From NCBI GenBank assembly GCA_023052935.1, contig CM041298.1:50357313-50421312 (forward strand): a DNA stretch of 64,000 nucleotides, read 5' to 3'. The notes under the pieces were generated by a model. It saw only the letters and a list, made by a program, of their open reading frames with translations, was not told where the DNA came from and made no database searches. Position numbers and translations under genes: made by a program. Below, piece by piece: positions 1 through 10,818 of this stretch (within the stretch, counting starts at the first letter, position 1; each line of letters starts with the position of its first letter). This DNA comes from Piezodorus guildinii. Lineage: Eukaryota > Arthropoda > Insecta > Hemiptera > Pentatomidae.

Positions 1-730
1 AAATAATTAATGTTTAACCTTTAACGGGTGAGGTAAAATTTATAGTTAAAAATGGTGAGGTGTCACTCAGATCCCAGACCTCATTTTTTTTTTTTTTTTT
101 TAATCCCGAAACATCTAGAATTGTTTATTCTTGTAATAAACCTATTTTCAATAGAAGGATGCTTATAAAATTGAATAAATGCCTGATATTATTACGTTTT
201 ATAAATACTTTTTCTTTTTTTTTAACGTTATATTCTAAGCAATGAAAATATTTGTAAAATAATATATAAACAAGTCCTTATCTTAAAATTTCTTAAATTT
301 AAAAAACGGAAAATGATTAAAAAAATAAAACTTTTATATGGTAAAGAAAGTATGCACAGCTAAAATTAGGCACAGTTTTTGCAAAAGGAAACCGAACATT
401 GTCCACAAATAGTTCGTTCAAATTTAATAAAACTTTATATGACTTCCTATCCTTGTTTCTAGGACAAAAATAACATCCGGGGAAGTCTGGTCTTTTCTGA
501 CCGTCTGGTCATGTGATCGTTAAAAAGAGGAGAAGCTCTACGAATGGTGATGGGTACGAAATTTAAAAAAAAGTGGCACAAATGACAAAGGATTTTTAAA
601 GAAGAAAGGTGTACACGAAAGTTTATCGGTCAGAACCTCGTGTTTTGGTTTTAAAGGATCAGAAAGATGATACACAATGGTTTTACTGGTGGTTTGTATT
701 TGAACTGAAACGATTTTATATTTGCTATTA
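1..730. other. AT-rich stretch, no gene seen
   Basis: No reading frame here resembles a known protein. There is a T-run near 85-102. The rest is AT-rich unique-looking or decayed DNA. Confidence 0.5.
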
Positions 731-745
731 TATATTATATATTAT

Positions 746-791
<46 letters not shown>
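731..791. repeat. (TA)n microsatellite
   Basis: About 60 bp of alternating T and A, with slight interruptions at its left end. Any frame read through it (Tyr-Ile repeats) is an artefact. Confidence 0.9.
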
Positions 792-999
792 CACTATTTA
801 TTAGCTTATACCATAGTGTAGACATGTAGTCTGGCTAAATAAGTGTAAGTTAAAGTTATTGAGTTTTAAAATAAGTTCGTAACGTATTTTACTGGTGATT
901 TCAATGAAACTTCAGATTCTTGTAAATATTTTAAACCTATTATACATGACACATTTAGATCCATTATGCAGTCATTTTTTAAGTAATTTTTTGTATTTT

Positions 1000-1176
1000 G
1001 TGATCAAAAGTTGAAAGTCGACCCGATTTGCGTCTTTTGGGTCTGAATCGATCTAACCACTTACGGATGCTTTCTCCTAAGGCATCATCGCCATACACTC
1101 TGCAAATTTTATTTAACGTCTGTGCAGGGAATAAGCCTTTTCGGAAATATAAAATTATTAAATCACATAAATGATG
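1000..1176 (-). pseudogene. mariner-type transposase HTH fragment
   Basis: Read on the minus strand from 1176 to 1000, about 59 codons are open without a stop. They contain NKICRVYGDDAL, then IRKWLDRFRPKRRKSGRLS. This matches the N-terminal paired helix-turn-helix DNA-binding region of mariner/SETMAR-type transposases: an N.IC.VYG segment, a KW..RFR segment, then a SGR linker. No catalytic domain or terminal repeats were found nearby, so it is an isolated relic. A distant Tc1-like origin is possible. The family call rests on motif resemblance only. Confidence 0.55.
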
Positions 1177-1273
1177 TTTTTTTTCTTTTATTGAGCAAGC
1201 AAAATACTACTTAAAGATAAGGAATCTCGGTTGAAACTTATGCATAAAAGCACCTTACCTAATCCTTTTTTAT

Positions 1274-1916
1274 TTTCATTTACCTATATATGGAATATAT
1301 AGTAAGGGAAAGTATTGCGATCGTGAAAATTTTCGAATTCCAGTTTTCGACGGTAATACACGTTTTAGGGTCTCCTGAGTCAAAAAACCAGTCCCGAAAA
1401 AAGGTCTGTGTATCCGTCCGTGTGTGTGTGGTGAGTCTAGTGCAAAAAATATAAGTCGTACAAACCAAAATTTCATATTTAAGACAACTATACGCCCGAG
1501 AGATGTTACAGCAACTTTTTCATCAAAATCTGCAAACCAGAAGAGGCACTTTATACCAATCATTTTGCACCTTACTATGATTTTCTCAAAAATGGCTCTA
1601 ACGATTTTCATTAAACTCGCTATATTGATGTACAATTTAATGGGCTTTAATACCATGTAGGTTTTATTCTGATTGAAATGGTCTGACAGGGCTTAAATGC
1701 CGATATTTGAAATTTTCTTCCCCTAAACTACCTTTAATTTTGTACATTAGAAAAGATTAACCATATCATCTTAGTGACATTGATGAAGGACGGCTAAAAG
1801 TATAGGGAATAAACTTATTACTGATTAGCAATTTAATATAGTTATATTTTTTAATCTAAATCATATGTTTCCAACGAAAATGAATGCACGTTATAGTAAA
1901 ATCAACATCAAATATT
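1274..1916 (+). repeat. Dispersed repeat R, copy 1, left part
   Basis: Starts with TTTACCTATATATGGAATAT, followed by AGTAAGGGAAAGTATTGCGATCG and a stretch ending near TAGGGTC. Close relatives occur at 15.6, 19.8, 22.9, 24.2, 26.8, 52.6, 54.6 and 62.8 kb on both strands. Both ends carry the inverted motif CTTTCACTTACC / GGTAAGTGAAAG. It has no coding capacity. The copy continues at 4279-4313 and 4567-4690 after two later insertions. It could be a non-autonomous DNA element, but that is unproven. Confidence 0.85.
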
Positions 1917-4227
1917 AAAGACGTTTGAAAGAATGGTAAAGGAACGAATGGAGTGGTGGTTAGAATCACAAGATAAATTGCCTGATTACTAGTTCGGTTT
2001 CCGTAAAGGTAAATCAACGATGGATTGACTTCTAGAATTACATACTGACATACATACAGCTTTCACATCAGGGAAAAAAACAGTCGCTTTATTTTTAGAC
2101 ATAGCAAAGGCATACGACACTGTTCCGTTACACATACTCAATAATAAAATGACGGACATGGGTTTCCCCATAAAATATATTGACAATATTATCAATCTGA
2201 TCAGCGATAGAAAGATATCATTAAAAATATCAAATTCAATCATCATGAGTAGGGTGGCACAGATAGGTTTACCTCAAGGAGGTATTCTCAGTAGTTTATT
2301 ATTTGCAATATTTTCTACTGATTTAAAAAAATACTTACCTGAGAAAGTTTCAATCTTACAATTTGCCGATGATATTTGCCTATATACCTCAAATCAAGAT
2401 ATTAATAAATGTGTCGAGTTACTGGACGAGACAGTAAGAGGGTTAAGGAGATGGGAGTTAGAGACAGGAATGACGATTTCAGCTTCTAAATCAGTTATAT
2501 GCCCGTTCACTAGAGAACGCACATTTCCCCTTGATGAGCTAGTTGAATTAGCTGGAACTTTCTTCACAAGCGTTAATGTCGTGAGATTCTTAGGAGTTTA
2601 TTTCAACCGAAAACTAAATTGGAATCAACACATTTATGAAATCATAAAACGGTCGGAAAAAAAAATGAGCATATTAAAAATGATTAGCAATAACAGTAAA
2701 TGGGGAGCAGATCCAAGCATATCTTTGTTATTCTATAGGAGCACAATAAAATCCATATTCGATTACGGAGTCACATTATACGGTGAGGCCCCTAATACAC
2801 ATTTGTGTAAGTTGGATATGATTCATAATAGGTGCATAGGAATTTGTTTAGGAGCTCTTAATTCCACCCCTATCGATGCCTTATTAAACGAAGCCAGCGA
2901 ACCACCCCTAAAACTAAGAAGACAGCTACTAACCGACAGAATCTTTTTTAAAACATACGCTAACAATCAGAATTGCTACAGTAAAATAGTTAACCTATGC
3001 ATTCTTATCTTAAGTAAAGCTTATTGGGAGAAAAAGAAATATACACCATTAGTTTTCAATAGTTTTATAAGATATCAAAATTCATTACGTGATATATATT
3101 CAAATAAAATGCTACCTCAATATAAATTAAAATACGAGATGCTATTACAAAAATTCAATATAGAAATAGAAGTCGATAACCCATTGCCTCATTCAATGAT
3201 TGCCTCTACTACTAAAGCATTGCTTGCAGACAAATGGCCGCATCATATTCATATATATACCGATGGCTCAAATATTAATAATAATTCAGGTAGTGCGATT
3301 CATATTCCTAAATACAACCATAATGCACAGTATAAATTACCTACTGGTTGTTCTTCTCATACTGCTGAAATGTATGCCATATTGGAAGCCGTCAGATACA
3401 TTAATAAATCAGCGGATCGTAATTTTGTTATTTTGACGGATTGTAAGAGTGCATTATTGTCACTGACTAATAGTATTAACAAAAACATCAGTAGCTTACA
3501 AATGGAGATCATGAAAAACCACTACATAGCGGTCAAAAATAAAAAAGTTTTAGTATTTCGGTGGATTAAGGGTCACGCGGGAATCCCAGGCAACGAGGTA
3601 GTAGATGGACTGGCTAAATCTGCCACCACAGCTGGGCAACAAGTTGACTTTCGGATACCATTCAAAGATTTTTACAAAACCATTAAATTAAATACATTCG
3701 AAATTTGGCAACAGTTATATCAGGAAAACCCCACTGGACAATTTTACAAAACCATATTTCCCAAAATTATTCGAAAACCTTGGTTCGCGGAAACAAATTT
3801 TAGCAAAAACGTGGTAAAAACATATATTAGATTAAGGACAAATCACGGGATCTGCAACAATTACCTTCATAAAATAGGCGTATCAGAATCTCCGCAATGT
3901 GACAAATGCGGTGATAGGGAGACCCTAAAACACATATTATTGGTGTGCCCGGCATACAAAACTCAAAGAGAAAAGATGATTTTTGAAATAAATAATAATC
4001 AGAATATTAGTTATGAAAATTTATTAAAATTTACGAACAATAAAAAAATTTTCAGTATAAATAAATATTTACAATCGATTAACAAAAGAATTTGATAATT
4101 GTAATAGTTCAGTAATTGGTAATTGTAATTCGGTAGTTGTAATTTGGTGATTGTAATAGTTTTCACTAATAAGACATAATATATAAAATGGCTGTATGGT
4201 GTATGCCAATGCCATACATTCATAGGG

Positions 4228-4278
<51 letters not shown>
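1917..4278 (+). mobile_element. 5'-truncated RNase H-bearing LINE (I-like)
   Basis: A LINE insertion flanked by a 12-13 bp target-site duplication ACATCAAATATT (1905-1916 and 4279-4290). It lacks ORF1, the endonuclease and the start of the reverse transcriptase. It keeps most of the RT, an RNase H domain, a 3' UTR with repeated TAATTGTAAT-like units (4095-4225) and a pure A tail of about 50 nt (4229-4278). RNase H after RT is known from the I, R1, LOA and related clades. Target-primed reverse transcription explains the truncation, tail and duplication. The long, pure A tail suggests a fairly recent insertion. Confidence 0.9.
1921..4095 (+). pseudogene. LINE ORF2 remnant: reverse transcriptase + RNase H
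   Basis: The frame is continuous from 1921, with in-frame stops TAG (1990-1992) and TGA (2026-2028) in the FGFRKGKST region. It is then open for 648 codons from the Met at 2149. Numbering from that Met, RT motifs GLPQGGILSS (~40) and FADD (72-75) are present. RNase H follows with its four acidic residues visible: D372 (YTDGS), E407 (HTAEM), D431 (LTDCKSA) and D486 (NEVVDGLAK). A C-terminal CDKCGD...HILLVC zinc motif starts near 584. RT motif A (LFLDIAKAYDTV) lies just upstream of the Met. The protein would copy and integrate LINE RNA, but this truncated copy has no endonuclease and two stops, so it is dead. Most of the domain is otherwise undamaged. Confidence 0.88.
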
Positions 4279-4280
<2 letters not shown>

Positions 4281-4313
4281 ATCAAATATTTTTAAAATTG
4301 AAGTATATGTAAT

Positions 4314-4566
4314 CCCGGCTATGGAAGAATATTATTTATTCTGTTAATTCAGTCGGGGGGGCGACCCTAGGGTATGGAGAACCTCCTGAGGCAGACCCAG
4401 CCTCTATGAAGTGGGTACCCAAATGAATTGGGGAAAAACCTGGCGTATGAGCGCGATTAAGGCCTAATCACCTCATTGCACTGCCGTTGGCCTAGAAACA
4501 GTACGAATCTCTATATGTGCTGAGCCCAAGACCCTTCATGGGTTGTTGTGGTACAGGTTTTTTTTT
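4314..4566 (+). mobile_element. SINE family 1, 5'-truncated, T-tailed
   Basis: Inserted into repeat R with a 12-bp duplication AGTATATGTAAT (4302-4313 and 4567-4578). It begins just after the B box of the full copy at 29.07 kb and runs through the shared body (GGGCGACCCTAGGGTATGGA, then GGCCTAATCACCTCATTGC) to GGTACAGG plus a run of nine T. A 5' truncation with a target duplication implies LINE-type retroposition. The tail is T rather than A. Confidence 0.88.
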
Positions 4567-4690
4567 AGTATATGTAATAGTTTTTAAATTTATTTTATCA
4601 GTCAAGGTAATTGAAAGTCGTGTGTTTCATGCACCAGATTTTTAGAATATGTAAACATTATAAGACATAAACCAAATAAATAAATAATAT
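4567..4690 (+). repeat. Dispersed repeat R, copy 1, right end
   Basis: Continues the R copy after the LINE and SINE insertions, with GTCAAGGTAATTGAAAGTCG then GTGTTTCATGCACCAGATTT. This is the right-end signature seen in all R copies. Confidence 0.8.
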
Positions 4691-4859
4691 AAACCAATTT
4701 CCACTATTTAACGAGAAAGTATGAAGAAAACTTTTACCGACAACATATCCTTAATTAAAATATGTTTGACTTGTAAAATAAACTTAATTAATTCTTTAAA
4801 AAATTGGGAATTTCACTATAAAAACATTTATATAAACTTGTGCGGTGAATTTGAAGTTA

Positions 4860-4925
4860 TTCCAAAAGGTCTATAAATATATATATTTATATATATATAT
4901 TTATAGACATATATAAATATATATC
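4860..4925. repeat. AT-rich simple repeat
   Basis: Interrupted (TA)n/(TATTTA)n tract with internal dyad symmetry. Confidence 0.75.
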
Positions 4926-5695
4926 TACGTCCCATCGATCCACAGCTTTCCATCGATCATTCATAATCCGATCCATTTCCTGTCAATTCAATTCCCAAAT
5001 ACTCCCAATTAGATGCTCATTTCAGGGAAGATCAACACATAAAGCAGGCAGATACGTTTATTAATTTATTTAACTTTCATTTTCATGGATACATTTAGCA
5101 GCAAATATTATTCGAAAAGATATAATCTTTTCAAAGATGTAATATTAAATCTATACTAATATTATAAAGCTGAAGAGTTTGTTTGTTTGAACGCGCTAAT
5201 CTCAGAAACTACTGGTTCTAATTGAAAAATTCTTTTTGTGTTGGATAGTCCATTTATCGAGGAAGGTTATAGGCTATATAACATCACGCTGCGACCAATA
5301 GGACCGAAAATCTGGGAAAAACGAGGAAAATTTGGGAGAAAAAAAACCTCGCTTCCCAATGATTCCAAATTATTTACCTTTTATTTTTAAATAATTCAAT
5401 TTCCCGTTAATTTATATTTTTCCATTTAAACACGTAAGAATAGATTTACGTCGAGATCGGGTTGCGGAGAAAATCAGTATGTTCTTCTGCTACAAGAAAA
5501 TAAAACTAAAAATGTCATTTACGCGGAAGTACTTTAAAATATATTCTTTTAAAAACTTCTTAATAGCAATCATAATAACAGAAATTGATGCAGACGAAGT
5601 CGCTTTAGAATATATCAAAGAAAAAGTGACATGTACTAAGAAGGTTTAAATTTGGGTTGGTTTAAAGGAAGACACGGGAACTAAACAACTAAATA

Positions 5696-6050
5696 CAAGT
5701 CCGTTAATAAAAACTGGTAAAGAAATAGGACTCGAAATAAATACCGAAAAGGCAAAATATATGATTTGTAGCAGAGACGGTGGCGAGCATAGTGATATTG
5801 ATATATCAGGGTATACTTATGAACACGTAGAGAAATTTAAGTATTTAGGTTCAATGATAACGAAAAAAAAAATCCAGGAGGAAATAAAGTCCTGGTTAAA
5901 CGCGGGAAATGCGTGTTATAATTCAGTTGCGAAATTACTTAGCTTCTGTCTAAAAACTTAACGGTTAGAATTTATAAAACTGTTATTCTTTCGACGGTGA
6001 AACGTGGCCGCTTACTTTGAAGGACGGACAACGGCTAAAGGTTTTAGAAT
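5696..6050 (+). mobile_element. LINE B fragment (RT C-terminal part)
   Basis: Encodes TGKEIGLEINTEKAKYMICS, then FKYLGSMITKK, NACYNSVAKLL and a decayed ETWPLTLKDGQ-equivalent. These match the thumb and C-terminal region of the RTE-like LINE B copies at 37.6 and 49.4 kb. A stop follows SFCLKT (near 5959) and small indels follow it. Neither the 3' tail nor the 5' end is present, so it is an internal fragment. Confidence 0.75.
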
Positions 6051-6140
6051 ATTTTAAAACTATTTATTTACAATTTAAACTATTATTCTAAGCATATTTA
6101 GGACTTTTATTAGCTATATGTCTATATTTATAAAAGAAAG

Positions 6141-6361
6141 TACCACTCAATTTTCTGGTATCCTCTCCAAGTTTAGTTTGGGTAGAGATCTTTAACGAGT
6201 TCATGGAATCGCTAAGGCTTGGGACCACCATTTTACGTCCCTTCGAAGGAGGGCATAACTAAGGTTGTTTTTTACTCTCATTAAAAAATCCTAAGGGCAC
6301 CTGGCTGGTTACTACATACAGGTGACCGACCCTTCTAAGCATATTGCGTTTCATATCTGTT
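6141..6361 (-). mobile_element. SINE family 3 copy, degraded, reverse
   Basis: The reverse complement matches the SINE 3 body at 48.4 and 55.8 kb: CACCTG head, CGTCCCTTCGAAGG block, GGGACCACC and the AACGAG..T block. It is diverged, with the promoter region poorly kept. Confidence 0.65.
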
Positions 6362-6639
6362 TCAAGTGTAAGTTCCAATGAAAATATATTCAGTTGTTAT
6401 TTATTTTTTAAAAATGGTTTGTGACGATTATTTTTACATATTAAGTGATTATGGGTATAACCACTTCTACTGGTTTGCTATTTTAAATTTGACAGGAAGA
6501 AGTCAAGATCGGTCTTTAAATGATTACAAAGAGTAGCTGATAGTTGATATTTATTATAGCCAATCTCACCATAAACGCACATAAATTAATACGAAATGCA
6601 ATATTCGCAAGCAAAGCTGCGTGACACAGCTAGTCATAT

Positions 6640-7869
6640 ATAATTTTAGAAACATATAAAAGCATTGTAATTACATTTTTTCTTTATGATGTTATATTTT
6701 TTATTATATATTATTTTCTGTTCTCATTTTGACACATTCATATTTTTTTTTTTCTTGTTTGCATATTTTTATTAGAAGTTATCGTTTGAGTTATTTTCTT
6801 TTTTTCTTTTATTAATTTAATTCTGTTGTCAATTATTTTACTCTGAGACTCTAGTCTTAAGACCATTGTTTATTTCCTGTAATATTATTCTTAATATAGT
6901 TTAGCACTCGTCCCAAAATAAATAAAGAATTATTATATGTTCAAATCATACGAATTAATAAAATGTTATTTTTAATCTGGATAAAAACTGATAAAATATT
7001 CAGAACCACTTGTTTAGTCGTTTCATATCAATCAAATCATTTCATAATTTTTGAAAAATAATCACTAAAAACATGTTTTTAAATACAAATTTTCTCTTAT
7101 ACGTCTGTATGATATGTCCTTTCCATCACTGATATACATCTTTAAATCGACTGTGAACAAAATCCTAATTTAAAAATTTAATATAAGAGATTTGTAACAG
7201 CTTTGTATGTACACGTGGAAATTCATGAAAAATTCCTCGGTGCCTGACACGCCAGTTCTGATCATAATAACATGGGCAGGATCACGCCAACCTCTCATAT
7301 GTAGCTGTTTATTATAAAATGACGTGAATAATTTTGCCGGATGAAACATGAGTGGCGACACAACCCCCAGGCTAGCAACAAGTGGTCGGCCAGAGCCCAG
7401 TACTACACTACACTGCCCCGCGATTTACTACCTTCGTGATCCTAGCGCTAATTCTCAGCGTAATCCGGCACGCGACCGCACTAACAGGAAATGTTATTGA
7501 TGATGAAAAATGCCTGATAGTCCCCCTCTAATTACTAACAAAAAATTAACTCATGAACGAATGCGATAGAACTAAACATTTGCCGTTGGAATTCTACCTG
7601 AAGCACTACGAGAATAAAATACTTTAATATATACATAGTCAACTGATAGATTGCCCAAATGAACATGAGTGTTAAGGTGGTTCGGGTAGCGATCTATAAA
7701 CATTATAGGCAAGATGAGAATGTAGTGAAAACTACTTTAGTGGAGTGCCTGGAGCGTAAAAATCATACAAACCTCGGTCTTTCGTTACAGTGGATGAAAA
7801 AGAAAATAAAAAATTGGAACATTTAGCTAATAACATAAATAAAAAAGTTAACCTATTGAAAATTTGTGC
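6640..7869. other. Intergenic AT-rich DNA, no gene recognised
   Basis: Mostly AT-rich. A GC-richer island at 7340-7490 is not assignable. A short frame starting near 7666 (about 50 codons) resembles nothing I recognise. Confidence 0.4.
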
Positions 7870-8078
7870 TTTTGATTTTTAAAAAAATGGATAATTATGT
7901 TACAAAAGATTGATTTCTCGTTTTTCGCAATTTTTTTGTTAAATGCCTCTATATCGATGCATATTGAACACACAAATGTCTTTTACCACTCAAATGAAAG
8001 CTTATTAAATACTTGATGATTTACTTTATAATGATTTTCCTCATAGAATGAGCCGTTTCTATGATAGTAGTCATTATA
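7870..8078 (+). repeat. Foldback element H, partial copy, left piece
   Basis: Matches 36.82-37.03 kb: TATGTTA.AAAAG..TGAT, TCTCGTTTTTCGCAA, then the block GTCTTTTACCACTCAAATGA and GATGATTTACTTTATAA. It is separated from its other half (8988-9180) by a LINE C insertion. Confidence 0.8.
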
Positions 8079-8987
8079 ATAATAATAATAATAATAATAA
8101 TAAATCTTTATTTATTCTGGGACTAGTCCCTTTAGAATAACATAACAGGAAAATCAAAATAAAACTTTAAGGTCTTAGAGTATACAAAAAGAAACAATAG
8201 AAATTACAAACAATGGATTAAAAAGCAGTCTTAAATAATAGTATTGAGAATTAAACTAGATGATAAACATAATAAGAAGTATGTACTTATATATAATTTT
8301 CATTAAAAAAGCATTTCAGTGTTTTTTGTTTTTTAACAATATACTAATAATATAATAAGTGCAAAACACCAGATAACATAAAATATAATGGGTATATAAA
8401 CGCTTCTATCTGTTTTAGAAAACTAATTAGGATTCTTCGAAAATTGGAGAGACAGGAGATGATTGAACAGGCGAGATTTGAATGTCGGAAGTGTATTGGA
8501 GTCACGGATATTAGAAGGAATAGAGTTCCATAAGGATGAAGATCGAATTAGGAAAGATCTGTCGAAAGCTGCAGTTCGATGGGGCATCATATACATGTCC
8601 GAAGGCCGTGAGCGAGTGTGGCGAGAGTGGACTGAGGATTTGAAAAGAAACATATCTGTTATGTAAGACGGACGGCGGGATTGGAGAACTTGGAAGAGAA
8701 AGGAAGCCAGGAAGTACTTACAACGGTAGGAAGGGTAAAGCCACTTCAACTCTTCGTAGAATCGGGTGACAGAGGTGTCCCTGGACATCCCAAAGATGAA
8801 GCGGATAAAGCAGTTGAATAATCGTTTTATTTTTGCTTCGAGATGTCCAGAGACACCCCCATACACCGCACAGCAGTAGTCAAAATGGGGGAATATTAAG
8901 GAACTAACCAAAAGCCTACGGGTTTCAAAAGGAAGAAGATGACGAAGGTAATTTAGGTGTTTTAAGGTTTTAAGTGTTTTATTATAA
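8079..8987 (-). mobile_element. LINE C 3' fragment, reverse
   Basis: Reverse-strand LINE. Its 3' tail is an (AAT)n run at 8079-8103, followed by the hairpin GGGACTAGTCCC typical of family C. The coding C-terminus and 3' UTR follow. It interrupts foldback element H, with ATTATAAT on both sides as a likely short target duplication. The tail and lack of RNase H suggest a CR1/jockey-type LINE. Confidence 0.8.
8423..8911 (-). pseudogene. LINE C RT C-terminal fragment
   Basis: An open 162-codon frame on the minus strand. It holds LIFPHFDYCCAVYGG, then FIRFIFGM and, near the end, SSLWNSIPSNIRDSNTLPTF. This is the conserved tail of CR1/jockey-type LINE reverse transcriptases: the region after the palm with FPHFDYC, and the C-terminal LWN.IP..IR signature. 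The catalytic palm is absent because of 5' truncation, so it cannot act alone. Copies of the same family lie at 17.5-19.0 and 37.4-38.6 kb. Confidence 0.82.
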
Positions 8988-9180
8988 TGTTAAAAAAGAG
9001 TGATATCTGGTGGTATTCCCTTTTTGAATGTCCGCCATTTTGTAATCCACCCTTTTGAGTTGGCAGACGTGTATTTTTTGCTTTACTATGCTTTGCATAA
9101 AACATACTAAAAATTTTGGTGATATGGGTTGTATTTTTTGTTGCTGGCTCATGGACTACGAGTATCTTCCATGTACACGT
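8988..9180 (+). repeat. Foldback element H, partial copy, right piece
   Basis: Matches 37.02-37.19 kb: CCCTTTTTGAATG.CCGCCA, then TTGGCAGACGTGTATTTTT and GTTGC-GGCTCA at the end. Only one arm of the foldback is present. Confidence 0.78.
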
Positions 9181-9451
9181 TTTACTACCTGTCCAAAGTC
9201 TCTACAGCCCTTCATAAACACAGGTATCTCCAAAAGATCATTTTCTATACCTATTCCAGTCAAATTATTTAAAAGTTCAATTATATGCTGGAATATTAAT
9301 TTGTTGTCTTTTTTCAATTAAATAATGAAAAAATTAAAAGCAAAAAAATTTTTGGTAAACTTTTCAAATTATTGTATAAAGAAAAAAATGCCACCTCGAC
9401 CGAAAAAGATCATTCACTGTAACCAATTTCCGAGGTTGAAACCCCTGGGCG

Positions 9452-10090
9452 CTCCACTACTTTATTGTTTAACGTTTCGACCAATGCGTCGTAAGCCTAT
9501 GACATCCGGCCCTACAGTATCCTTTAATAATATTCCGCTTGTCCCAATTGAACAGATCCGCTACCAAGGACTCTTACTTGGCAAACGTCTAACCTTGAAT
9601 TCCCACACTAGACTGAAACAACATGAAACTGCGCGCTTCTTTCGGTTACTTCAACACTTACTGTACTAACCTTCCACTCAACTACATAAGACTCATCTAC
9701 GTGACAATCATAAGGCCTATCTGGACTTACGGAGTTGAGCTTAGGGGCTTTACTAAACCATCAAGTTCCTCTTCAATTCCTGATAATCCACCGAGGCGTC
9801 TAAAAAGAAGATGGTCTCGAGAGCTTGTTTAGATTCACTAATAAAGAGTGTTGCCAATGGGCAGTTCCTCTTTATATTTTTTATCATTAATCACCATATT
9901 TACTTGCTGTATTATAATATGCAGTTGTAAATCTCAATAAAAAAAGTTTCGACCCAGTTTTTATCACGGCTTCCTGGCAAGAGTCTTTTTGTAACTGCCG
10001 GTAATATGAATTGTTTATTTAGGGAATCGCTTACTGACTCGTGCTTGGAAACCCTGATGAAAACTGGGTCGAAATGTTAAACAATAAAAT
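9452..10090. mobile_element. Inverted-repeat element split by LINE A2
   Basis: The left arm (CTTTATTGTTTAACGTTTCG) is reconstituted from 9452-9482 plus 9955-9972. It is the inverse of the right arm near 10048-10090 (TGATGAAAACTGGGTCGAAA, then TGTTAAACAATAAAAT). The unit is about 150 bp without the LINE and has no coding. It looks like a MITE or foldback. The LINE A2 fragment landed inside its left arm. Confidence 0.7.
9483..9945 (+). mobile_element. LINE A2, 5'-truncated
   Basis: A jockey-like LINE 3' end flanked by the 9-bp duplication GTTTCGACC (9474-9482 and 9946-9954). Coding is decayed but legible: YQGLLLGKRLTLNSHTRLK, then a frame change, TYGVEL and SSIPDNPPRRLKRRWSRELV. The 3' UTR ends GCAGTTGTAAATCTCAATAA plus A's, as in the other A2 copies. 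Confidence 0.82.
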
Positions 10091-10289
10091 AGTTTTCACT
10101 ATTTTCTAATACTTTTTTTTTGTCCGTATACCGAACCGTCTCATCCCTTAAACAGAAAAAATTATGGTTTACTTAGACCAAATCTTAATATTAGTACAAA
10201 ATTAGCAATAAACATATCAAAGGATAATTTTATTCCTTTCTGTTTTATTCCAAGTGCCATTTTAAACTATAGCGGAAGTGTTAATCTCA

Positions 10290-10480
10290 CAGGAGAGTAT
10301 CTAAAATGTTTCTCACCGATTTTGATGGATTTTTTAAGGTAAAATTAGACATTAAACCATTAAACTCTGCAAAATATTAGGGGACAACGCTCCCCATGAG
10401 GCGTAAAAAAATTGGAAACACATTTTATTTAATACCTCTGGTTCCAGTAAAAGTAGAAAAATAAATTTGTTGTCACAGTT
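10290..10480 (+). repeat. Dispersed repeat S
   Basis: Shares an extended match, inverted, with 16.92-17.11 kb: AGGTAAAA.TA.ACATTAA.CCATTA and CTCTGCAAAATATTAGG, followed by CAACGCTCCCCA. Non-coding and unclassified. In the other copy it abuts the R end. Confidence 0.6.
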
Positions 10481-10514
10481 ACCCTATTTAAAAAAAAAAA
10501 TACTTGAAAAATAA

Positions 10515-10818
10515 TAGTAATAATAGGTTTACCGAACCCGAAGGTTCGATGCCGATACCACCAAACTTCGCCTGCACAGACTCGTCCAATCTTCGCCGGT
10601 CAAGCCCAAGCCCCCGAGATCAGCCTTAACGCAATCCTCCCATCGACGCTTCGGCCTACCTTTTGGACGTCTACCAGTCGGTTCAGCGAATACCAAATTT
10701 CTCAGAATCCGTTCCTCACCGAGCCCAACAGCTTTACGCGCCCATTAGGGTCTCCGCGATGCTATCAACTCAATTATATTCACAGGGTACAACCTCCGCA
10801 ATTCCGCTTTGTGCAAAA
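10515..10818 (-). mobile_element. LINE B 3' fragment, reverse
   Basis: Flanked by TTGAAAAATAA (10504-10514 and 10819-10829). The reverse strand gives the C-terminal region ending in SASNLRVR-like sequence and a (TAATA)n tail (10515-10530). It shares ACCGAACCCGAAGGTTCG with the copies at 37.6 and 52.0 kb. 5'-truncated, no catalytic part. Confidence 0.82.

Larger units (their letters stand above)
5150..6633 (+). mobile_element. Helitron-like non-autonomous element
   Basis: Begins TCTATACTAATATTATAAAG and ends CTAG (6630-6633), preceded by the short hairpin AGCTG-CGTGACA-CAGCT. This matches the TC...CTRR ends and 3' hairpin of Helitrons. An internal block near 5172-5300 (GAACGCGCTAATCTCAG, then ATAGGCTATATAACATCACG) resembles a repeat I recall as widespread in insect genomes. 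No Rep/helicase coding is present. A LINE B fragment and a SINE 3 copy lie inside. Assignment is from end structure only. Confidence 0.6.

Noticed and set aside
7662..7830. Short frame beginning MSVKVVRVAIYKHYRQ
   Set aside because: About 50 codons, no recognised family, no splice or regulatory support.
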